From: Demequina zhanjiangensis
GTDB taxonomy: Bacteria; Actinomycetota; Actinomycetes; Actinomycetales; Demequinaceae
Reading direction: 5' to 3'
DNA: 64,000 nucleotides
Assembly (NCBI RefSeq): GCF_030418315.1
Contig: NZ_JAUHPV010000001.1
Coordinates: forward strand, 248,001 to 312,000
Shown here: positions 52,045 to 59,309 of the stretch, one piece after another
How positions within the stretch are numbered: position 1 is the stretch's first letter
How the letters are laid out: every line of letters begins with the position of its first letter
Position numbers and translations under genes: made by a program
The notes under the pieces: generated by a model
The model's input: the letters and a program-made list of their open reading frames with translations, nothing else
The model's database searches: none
What the model was told of the DNA's origin: nothing

Positions 52045-52968
52045 GTGAGAGACCCGTGGAGCAGGCCTGACCCTCTGATCGTGGAGCGTGCGACCGAGCT
52101 GCGCGACTCCGTCGACCTCGATACCGCGACGGCGATCATCGTGTCCGAGGGGAGGCTCCTGGCCTCCGCGGGCCGGCTCGTGGAGCTGCCGCCGGAGGAG
52201 CACCCGGCCGCTTCGCTGCGCATCTACCTGGGCAGAGAGGTGGATCGGGACCTGGTGGCGATCGTCCCGTCCGATCCTTCCTTCGCCGAGGGGTACGACG
52301 GCATCGGCGGTGAGCGCCTGGTCGGCCTGCGCGATCTGCTCCAGCCCTTCACGGGGCACGGGCCGGAGGGCATGCGCGATCGCGAGCTCGGAGCCACGGC
52401 GGTCGCACTCGAGGCGTGGCACGCGTCCCACCGTTACTGCGCGCGTTGCGGCGCGGAGACCGAGCCTGCGAAGGCCGGCTGGGTGCGCCGATGCCCCGCG
52501 GACGGCCGGGAGCATTACCCCAGGGTGGATCCGGCGATCATCGTCGCGATCACCGATGCCGAGGACCGGCTGCTGCTCGCCCATGCGGCGCACTGGTCGC
52601 CCAAGCGCTTCTCGATCCTCGCGGGCTATGTGGAGCCGGGTGAGACCTTCGAGCAGGCGGTGCATCGGGAGGTGCGCGAGGAGGCGGGAATCTCGCTGAC
52701 CGAGGTGACCTACGCGGGCTCGCAGCCCTGGCCGTTCCCTGCGTCGGTGATGGTCGGTTTCACCGCCAGGACGACGGCCGACACCCTCCACATCGACGGC
52801 GAGGAGATCACCGAGGCCCGCCTCGTCTCGCGTGAGGAGATCGTCGCCCTGGTGGCCGACGGAGAGCTCGTCCTCGCGCCGCACGGATCCATCGCGCGCA
52901 GGCTCATCGAGTCGTGGTTCGGTGGCCCGCTCGCCGACCGCGTGCCCGACGAGCGCATCGACGTCTGA
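52045..52968 (+). CDS. nudC: NAD(+) diphosphatase / NADH pyrophosphatase
   Basis: 307 residues. Splits NAD(H) into NMN(H) and AMP and can remove NAD caps from RNA. Zinc-ribbon-like CARCGAETEP near residue 133, Nudix box GYVEPGETFEQAVHREVREE near 195-214 and the NudC signature SQPWPFPAS. GTG start is leaderless: TACGGT (52032-52037) ends 7 nt upstream. Confidence 0.95.
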   Translation: MRDPWSRPDPLIVERATELRDSVDLDTATAIIVSEGRLLASAGRLVELPPEEHPAASLRIYLGREVDRDLVAIVPSDPSFAEGYDGIGGERLVGLRDLLQPFTGHGPEGMRDRELGATAVALEAWHASHRYCARCGAETEPAKAGWVRRCPADGREHYPRVDPAIIVAITDAEDRLLLAHAAHWSPKRFSILAGYVEPGETFEQAVHREVREEAGISLTEVTYAGSQPWPFPASVMVGFTARTTADTLHIDGEEITEARLVSREEIVALVADGELVLAPHGSIARRLIESWFGGPLADRVPDERIDV

Positions 52969-53063
52969 CGCGTCGTCCCCTGGCTCTCGTGCCGGGTCGA
53001 CGCATCCCCGAACGCGGCACCGCGCGGTGAGCGCTGTCACCCGCGGCTGACACAATGCTCGTG

Positions 53064-55046
53064 ATGTCAGCCGACCAGATCCTCGAAGCCCTCGACCCCG
53101 AGCAGCGTGAGGTCGCCACCGCGCTCCATGGCCCTGTGTGCGTCCTCGCGGGTGCAGGCACGGGCAAGACGCGCGCGATCACCCATCGCATCGCGTACGG
53201 CGTGCGCGTGTCCGCCTACAACCCCCAGTCGGTGCTGGCGGTGACGTTCACCGCGCGGGCTGCGGGTGAGATGCGTCAGCGACTCCGTGCCCTCGGCGCG
53301 GGTGGCGTGCAGGCGCGCACCTTCCACGCGGCGGCGCTGCGGCAGCTCAGCTACTTCTGGCCGCAGGTGGTGGGCGGGCAGATCCCACAGCTCGTGGAGC
53401 ACAAGGCCCCGCTCATCGGTCGTGCCGCGCGCAACGTCGGGCTCAGCCTCGATCGACTGGCGGTGAGGGACCTTGCGAGCGAGATCGAGTGGGCCAAGGT
53501 GTCGCTCGTCGCGGCCGAGGACTACGTGCGCGTGTCCGCGGATCGCGGTCGGCCGGAGCCTGCGGGTATGAATCGCGCGCAGGTGGCCGACGCGATGCGC
53601 GCCTACGAGGAGGCGAAGACGGACGCGGTCGTGCTCGACTTCGAGGACATCCTTCTTCTGCTCGCCGACATCATCGGACGTCACCCCGAGGTGGGCGACA
53701 CGATCCGCCGGCAGTACCGCCACTTCGTCGTGGACGAGTACCAGGATGTCTCCCCCCTGCAGCAGTTCCTGCTGGACCAGTGGCTCGGCGGTCGCGAGGA
53801 TCTGTGCGTCGTCGGCGATCCCGCGCAGACCATCTACTCGTTCGCGGGAGCGTCCCCGCGGCATCTGCTCGACTTCTCCCGCCGCTACCCGGCCGCGCAG
53901 ACCGTCCGGCTCGTGCGCGACTATCGATCGACGCCGCAGGTGGTGAACCTTGCCAACGGGCTGATGGCGCGACGGGGAGCCGCCGACTCGGGCGTGGAGC
54001 TGGTCGCGCAGCGGCCTTCGGGACCGGCGGTGGGCTTCAAGGCCTACCCCGACGATGCGGCGGAGGCGGGAGGCGTCGCGGATGCGGCGCAGGCGCTCAT
54101 CGCGTCGGGAGTCTCGGCCAGTGAGATCGCGATCCTCTACAGGACCAACAGCCAGTCGGAGGCCTTCGAGGAGGCGCTCGCGGAGCGCGGCGTCGGCTAT
54201 CTGGTGCGCGGCGGGCAGCGCTTCTTCGACCGTGACGAGGTCAAGCGGGCGATGGTCCTGCTCCGTGGCGCCGCCGTCGCCCCGGACGACGCGCCGCTGG
54301 GAGAGCAGGTGCGCGTCGCGCTCACCGACATCGGCTGGGCCGAGCAGCCCCCCGCCGAACGTGGCGCGGTGCGGGAGCGCTGGGACAACCTGCAGGCGCT
54401 GGTCCAGCTGGCCGACGATCTCGACACCGACGCGGGGGGTGAGGCGACCATGCGCGAGCTGGTCGAGCACCTGGTGGAGCGCGCCCAGGCGCAGCATGCG
54501 CCCGCGGTCGAGGGGGTGACGCTCACGACCATCCACGCGGCCAAGGGCCTCGAGTGGGACGCCGTGTTCGTCGTGGGGTTGTCCGAGGGGCTGATGCCCA
54601 TCTCCATGGCGGAGACCGACGAGGCCGTCGAGGAGGAGCGCCGCCTTCTGTACGTCGCGATCACGCGCGCCCGAGAGCACCTGTCGATGTCGTTCGCGCG
54701 GGCGCGTCGTGAGGGCGGCAAGGCGACGAGGAAGCGCACCCGCTTCCTCGAGCGCTGGTGGCCGGATGCGGCCCCGTCGAGGGCGCCGCGACGGTCCGCG
54801 AAGGCTGAGCTCGCGGAGCTCGACGTGGATCAGCTGCGCCTGTTCGACGCGCTCAAGCGCTGGCGGCTGGAGACGGCCCAGGCTGTCGGCAAGCCCGCGT
54901 TCACGGTGCTGGTGGACAGCTCGCTCGTGCAGATCGCGAAGGATCGCCCCGGGACGCGTGGAGACCTGGCCAGGATCGGCGGCATCGGCGCCTCGAAGCT
55001 CGAGAAGTACGGACTGGACATCCTGGAGATCGTCGCCGAGCACTGA
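53064..55046 (+). CDS. uvrD2: UvrD2-type DNA helicase with HRDC domain
   Basis: 660 residues, SF1A helicase. Walker A GAGTGKT (Lys35), DFEDILLLLADI, VVDEYQDVSPLQ, VVGDPAQTIYSFAGA, TTIHAAKGLEWD and VAITRARE. C-terminal HRDC domain (about 585-660). In M. tuberculosis UvrD2 a four-cysteine knuckle joins the motor to HRDC. Here the joining segment FLERWWPDAAPSRAPRRS and what follows contains no cysteine. ATG 53064 is 7 nt after CACAAT (53051-53056), so leaderless. Confidence 0.92.
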   Translation: MSADQILEALDPEQREVATALHGPVCVLAGAGTGKTRAITHRIAYGVRVSAYNPQSVLAVTFTARAAGEMRQRLRALGAGGVQARTFHAAALRQLSYFWPQVVGGQIPQLVEHKAPLIGRAARNVGLSLDRLAVRDLASEIEWAKVSLVAAEDYVRVSADRGRPEPAGMNRAQVADAMRAYEEAKTDAVVLDFEDILLLLADIIGRHPEVGDTIRRQYRHFVVDEYQDVSPLQQFLLDQWLGGREDLCVVGDPAQTIYSFAGASPRHLLDFSRRYPAAQTVRLVRDYRSTPQVVNLANGLMARRGAADSGVELVAQRPSGPAVGFKAYPDDAAEAGGVADAAQALIASGVSASEIAILYRTNSQSEAFEEALAERGVGYLVRGGQRFFDRDEVKRAMVLLRGAAVAPDDAPLGEQVRVALTDIGWAEQPPAERGAVRERWDNLQALVQLADDLDTDAGGEATMRELVEHLVERAQAQHAPAVEGVTLTTIHAAKGLEWDAVFVVGLSEGLMPISMAETDEAVEEERRLLYVAITRAREHLSMSFARARREGGKATRKRTRFLERWWPDAAPSRAPRRSAKAELAELDVDQLRLFDALKRWRLETAQAVGKPAFTVLVDSSLVQIAKDRPGTRGDLARIGGIGASKLEKYGLDILEIVAEH

Positions 55047-55089
55047 GCGCTCGCTTCGCGGGCGCTGCAGGTGGATCGGGCGAGCCGCG

Positions 55090-56013
55090 TCATGAGCCTG
55101 TGCGCATGCCCGGCAGCAGCCGCAGGCTGGGTGGCGCGGAGCGGTGAGCTGCGCGCGTGTCCTCATCGTCCTGCCATGCTCCGCAGCCGCAGTCGGGGTG
55201 AGCCGACATGTGGGTCGCCTCCGGTGTGCCGTCCAGGCTGATCCTCCAGGCCGCACCGGTCTCGGGTCCGCCGTCCAGGTGCGCGACGATCATGGGGAGC
55301 GCCGCGGCCACCACTCCGGGCACGAGCGCGGCGGGGACGCGCGGCCGGCGCGACGACAGCTGGTCAAGCAGGAGCGGCCACGCGGGGTCCGCCTCCGTGC
55401 GCGCAAGCGCCATGCAGCGTCCGCATGCGGTCAGCCCGGGAACCACCATCGGCCCGACGGTGGCGCCGCGTTCGTCGAGGCAGATCACGAGGTGGGGCAG
55501 CCCGTCGTGCTCCCAACGCGTGGTGTGGTGTCGCGCCGCGCCGCCCACGGAGATGATGACCGCGAGCGCGGGGTCCGACGGGTCGGTGACCGTCGCGGAG
55601 GGGTGGCGCTCGCGTACGGCCCAGGCGGCGCCGCCCGCGCACGTCGCGATGAGGGCTCGCGCCGGGTAGAGCGACGGTTCCTCTGAGGCGGGCCTCGGGT
55701 CGACGAACCCGACGGTGATCCCTGCCGCCGCCAGGGCGGCGCCCAGTTCCACGCCGAGCCTGCCACCCGAGTGGATGGCGACGATCCCCGCCTCAGAGGG
55801 CATGTCCGGGACCAGCAGACCTGCGCGGATGAGCCGCTCGCCGGACTCGCCGAGCTCAGTGAGCGCCTCGCGTCCGAGGGGAGTCGTCTCGGCGGAGGCG
55901 AGGAGGAGTCTCTGCTTGTCCGTCAGGTCGCTGAGGATCAACGGCTCCGCGACGCCGATCTGCGTGGAACCGTCGGGCCTGGCGAGCACCGGGGTGCAGG
56001 GGGAGAGGCGCAT
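55090..56013 (-). CDS. TOMM leader-binding/E1-like protein (ThiF superfamily)
   Basis: 307 residues. Rossmann-like core with VAIHSGGRLGVELGAALA, then VVPGLTACGRCMAL with DPAWPLLLDQL, and HPDCGCG near the C-terminus. These cysteine pairs and the DPAWP...QL block are hallmarks of the E1-like proteins that bind precursor peptides for thiazole/oxazole modification. No YcaO enzyme or precursor peptide gene is nearby. A similar protein sits near uvrD2 in mycobacteria, as I recall, so it probably has a conserved role. ATG 56013 with a weak GAGCAT -10. Confidence 0.78.
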   Translation of the reverse strand: MRLSPCTPVLARPDGSTQIGVAEPLILSDLTDKQRLLLASAETTPLGREALTELGESGERLIRAGLLVPDMPSEAGIVAIHSGGRLGVELGAALAAAGITVGFVDPRPASEEPSLYPARALIATCAGGAAWAVRERHPSATVTDPSDPALAVIISVGGAARHHTTRWEHDGLPHLVICLDERGATVGPMVVPGLTACGRCMALARTEADPAWPLLLDQLSSRRPRVPAALVPGVVAAALPMIVAHLDGGPETGAAWRISLDGTPEATHMSAHPDCGCGAWQDDEDTRAAHRSAPPSLRLLPGMRTGS

Positions 56014-56145
56014 GGCCCGATGCTCGCATCGCGGCGGCACCTGGATGCCTCTGTCCACAGCATCGCGGAGGATCGAGCGGCGGACGTCCGGCTGTGGACC
56101 GCGCCCGCGAGGGTCGCCCGCGTTCTCCGCGCGCAGAGGGATGCA

Positions 56146-56183
56146 CGAAGGCGGGCCGCCCCCGAGGGGACGGCCCGCCTTCG
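56146..56183 (-). terminator. Terminator of the DUF5679 gene
   Basis: Perfect 13-bp stem (56146-56158 with 56171-56183) and 12-nt loop, 17 nt after the minus-strand stop. One of the strongest hairpins in the window. Confidence 0.8.
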
Positions 56184-56200
56184 ATGAGTCTTCGGGGCGC

Positions 56201-56356
56201 TTACGCCTTGCCGAGGATGCGGTTCAGCTTGGTGCCGCAGACGGGGCAGATGCCCTTCGCCATGCGACGGTCGTTCGCGACGACGACGTCGCCCTCGGTC
56301 TCGCGCTTCTCCTTGCACTTCACGCAGTAGAACTCGCCCTGGTACTTCTCGCCCAT
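56201..56356 (-). CDS. DUF5679 zinc-ribbon protein
   Basis: 51 residues. Two CxxC knuckles, FYCVKCKEKRE and GICPVCGTKL, form a probable zinc ribbon. DUF5679 proteins are small and widespread in actinobacteria; function unknown. AAGGAGG, 3 nt before the ATG, and the 13-bp terminator after it mark a single-gene transcript. Confidence 0.88.
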   Translation of the reverse strand: MGEKYQGEFYCVKCKEKRETEGDVVVANDRRMAKGICPVCGTKLNRILGKA

Positions 56357-56579
56357 GAGCCTTCCTCCTTGATAGGGCGCGGCCCCCTGGCCGCACGTCG
56401 ATCGGTCTCGTGGACCTTTCGTCCCCCAGCGTAGACGTGAGGTGCGACGAAAGGTCGTCATCCCCGCACGCCGTGTCGCGAAGCCGGGATCGACCGCTAG
56501 AGCCTACGACACGCGTGGGCCTTGCTGCGACGTGAGCGTTCTCGGCGCGTCGCAGCGCCCCACGGGGCGCGAGGACGCG

Positions 56580-57968
56580 TCAGTCCTGCTCCCCTTCACC
56601 AGCGTCGCCGGACGCCTCGCCCCCGAGCAGCCGTTCGAGCTCGCGGTCCATGTCGTCCTCGTCGTCGCCGGCGACCCGTCGGTCGACCCAGGCCGACCAG
56701 TCCGCAAGGTCCTCGGCGGTCGGGAGGAGGTCGGGGTGCGACCAGACCTGGTCTCTCGCAGCAGGCCCCGCCTTGGAGGCGAGCGCGGCCCACAGCGCCG
56801 CGGCGTCGCGCATCCTGCGCGGCCGCAGCTCGAGGCCGAGCAGGGTCGCGAAGGTGTCCTCGGCCGGTCCTCCGGCGGCGCGGCGGCGTCGCATCATCTC
56901 GCTCAGCTGGCCGAGCGAGGCGAGGTGAGGTGCCGCGGCGCGCATCGTGACGTCCTGCACCCAGCCCTCGATGAGGGCGAGCAGCGTCTCGATGGACTCG
57001 AGGGTGGCGGACTGCTCCTCGGAGTGCTCGGGGGCGAAGATTCCGCGCGTGAGCGCCTTCTGGAGCTTGGCGGGGTCGCCGAAACCGGCCTCGCGCACCG
57101 CCTCGTCGAGCGACTCGGCGTCGATCCTGATGCCCTGCGCGTATCGCTCGATGAGCGAGTGGAGGCTCGCCTGGAGCCACGGCGCGGCCTGGAAGAGGCG
57201 CACGTGCGCGGCCTCGCGCAGCGCGAGGAACGACTTCACCTCGCGCTCATCGACGCCTTCCAGGCCCTGCGCGAAGTCCTCGATCGCCTGGGGCACCATC
57301 GCGACCCGCGGCTCGGGCAGCAGGGGGATCCCCAGGTCTGTGCCGCCGAAGGCCTCGCGCGCCATCTCGCCGGCTGCCTGACCGACGTGCATGCCGCACA
57401 CGGTGGGGCTCACGGAGCCGAGCATGGCCTTGCCCTGCACGCCGAGGAGGGCGTTGGCGGGGTCGTCCGGGTCCTCGTCGCCGGTGAGCTCGCGTCCCAG
57501 GACGCTGCCGAGCGCCTGGGAGACGCTGATCGCCACGGGGCCAGCGAGCGACCGCCACGTGGGCAGGGTCGCCTCGACCCATTCGGCTCGGCTCCACACA
57601 CGCGGCTCGAGCCGTGACGGGTCGAGCTCGGTGGCCGCGTCGAGCCACAGCTCGGCCTCGGACACGACGGCGCGGTGCTCGGAGGCGATGTGCGCGGTGA
57701 CGGTCGGGTCCCCGCCCTGGGCGGCCACTCCGCGAGCCACATCGTGCGCGAGCTGCCAGTTGACGTCCTGACCGTCGGATTGAGACAGGAGCGTGCGGAT
57801 CTGGCGCAGCACGTGGTCCATCATCGCGGGCGACGCGCCCATGCCGGAGGCCTGTGCCAGCGCCTGCGGGTCCATCCCCATGCGCTGCAGCTCCTCGAGC
57901 GCCTCCTCAGCGTCGTCTCCGAAGAGCTCGCGCAGCAGGCGCATCCAGGGGGTCTGGTCGTCGGTCAC
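56580..57968 (-). CDS. DUF2342 putative zinc-dependent metalloprotease
   Basis: 462 residues. COG5282/DUF2342 family, with the block FLALREAAHVRLFQAAPWLQ near the middle that serves as its proposed metal site. Helical, acidic at the C-terminus, no signal peptide. GTG 57968 follows GAGGAG by 5 nt. Divergent from the Lon-like protease gene, as in other actinobacteria (Rv3195/Rv3194c region). Confidence 0.88.
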   Translation of the reverse strand: MTDDQTPWMRLLRELFGDDAEEALEELQRMGMDPQALAQASGMGASPAMMDHVLRQIRTLLSQSDGQDVNWQLAHDVARGVAAQGGDPTVTAHIASEHRAVVSEAELWLDAATELDPSRLEPRVWSRAEWVEATLPTWRSLAGPVAISVSQALGSVLGRELTGDEDPDDPANALLGVQGKAMLGSVSPTVCGMHVGQAAGEMAREAFGGTDLGIPLLPEPRVAMVPQAIEDFAQGLEGVDEREVKSFLALREAAHVRLFQAAPWLQASLHSLIERYAQGIRIDAESLDEAVREAGFGDPAKLQKALTRGIFAPEHSEEQSATLESIETLLALIEGWVQDVTMRAAAPHLASLGQLSEMMRRRRAAGGPAEDTFATLLGLELRPRRMRDAAALWAALASKAGPAARDQVWSHPDLLPTAEDLADWSAWVDRRVAGDDEDDMDRELERLLGGEASGDAGEGEQD

Positions 57969-58058
57969 GGCGTCTCCTCGCCACTCGAGGCCGACGCGGG
58001 ATGCGGGGCCTTTCACCAACGTAACGTTCGAGGGGGCGGATTGGGTCTCACGTTCGCT

Positions 58059-59249
58059 ATGAGCAATGATGGTGCGGTGACCGACGAGACGCGCCCCGCC
58101 CGGGAAGGCTCGACCGCCGAGGTCGCCCCGCCGAGGGAACCGGCTGGAGGCGACGTGTTCGCCGACCTCTACCAGGTGGAGCGCCCGGTGATCACGCGCC
58201 GGGAACGACTGATGAGCGTGACCGGCCTTGTCACGAGCGCGCTCGTCGCGGTGATGGCGCTTCTGCCGTCGGCGTATGCGATCGGTGGGCCCGGGCCCAC
58301 CTATGACACGCTGCAGAACGACGAGGCGGGTGCCCTGGTGTCGATCTCCGGCGCTGAGACCTTCGAGCCGTCGGGAGAGCTGCGGCTCACGACCGTGTCG
58401 GTCCAGGACGGCGGCTCCCAGATCATGACGATGGGCTCGGTCCTGCGGGGATACCTCTCCGAGGGGCAGTACACGACGCCGCGCGAGCTGGTCTTCGGCA
58501 CCACCGAGGAGGAGGCCGAGCAGCAGCAGGAGCAGTCGCGTCAGCAGTGGGTGACGTCTCAGGAGGCGGCGACCGTGTCGGCGCTCGAGGCGCTGGGCAC
58601 CGAGGTGCCCGCGGTGCTCGAGGTCGCGGAGGTCGCGCCGGAGTCCGACGCCTTCGGCGTGCTTGAGAAGGACGACATCCTGCTCGCGGTCGACGGCGAG
58701 GGGCTGGACGGTTTCAGCGACCTGACCGCCGCGGTCGAGTCCGGCACGATCGGGCAGGTGCTGACGGTCACGATCGAGCGTGACGGGTCTCAGCAGGACG
58801 TCGACTTCTCGCTCGTGGACAACGGCTTCGGAGAGCCCATGATGGGCGTCTACATCGACCCAGAGTTCGACCTGCCGATCGACGTGGAGGTCGCCATCGA
58901 CTCCGTGGGCGGCCCGAGCGCCGGCCTGATGTTCACGCTCGCGATCATGGATCTCCTCACCGAGGAGGACGAGCTCAACGGTGCGGCCGTCGCGGGCACG
59001 GGCACCATGAACTCGACCGGCGATGTGGGCGCGATCGGGGGCATCGACCTCAAGATGATCGGAGCCGAGCGGGACGGGGCCGACTGGTTCCTTGCGCCCG
59101 TGGCGAACTGTGCCGAGGTGGTCGGGCACATTCCTGAGGGTCTGTCCGTTGTCGCCGTAGAGGACATCGACGACGCCTACGACGCCATCGTCGCCATCGG
59201 AGCAGGTCAGACCGCGAGCCTGCCTACGTGCGAGGCTGTGGCAGGCTAG
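58059..59249 (+). CDS. Membrane-anchored PDZ/Lon-like serine protease
   Basis: 396 residues. One membrane helix (about 52-74), PDZ domain (about 180-265) and C-terminal Lon (S16) protease domain. Catalytic Ser287 is in SVGGPSAGLMF and Lys332 in GGIDLKMIGAE, the spacing usual for the Ser-Lys dyad. The catalytic part faces outside. An alternative GTG start at 58077, 6 nt after AATGAT, would be leaderless and remove six residues. Confidence 0.88.
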   Translation: MSNDGAVTDETRPAREGSTAEVAPPREPAGGDVFADLYQVERPVITRRERLMSVTGLVTSALVAVMALLPSAYAIGGPGPTYDTLQNDEAGALVSISGAETFEPSGELRLTTVSVQDGGSQIMTMGSVLRGYLSEGQYTTPRELVFGTTEEEAEQQQEQSRQQWVTSQEAATVSALEALGTEVPAVLEVAEVAPESDAFGVLEKDDILLAVDGEGLDGFSDLTAAVESGTIGQVLTVTIERDGSQQDVDFSLVDNGFGEPMMGVYIDPEFDLPIDVEVAIDSVGGPSAGLMFTLAIMDLLTEEDELNGAAVAGTGTMNSTGDVGAIGGIDLKMIGAERDGADWFLAPVANCAEVVGHIPEGLSVVAVEDIDDAYDAIVAIGAGQTASLPTCEAVAG

Positions 59250-59309
59250 TTCGCAGCACCTTCGAGCCGTCGTGCGGCGGCTCGACCGACAAGCTCGTGA
59301 GGACCGACA

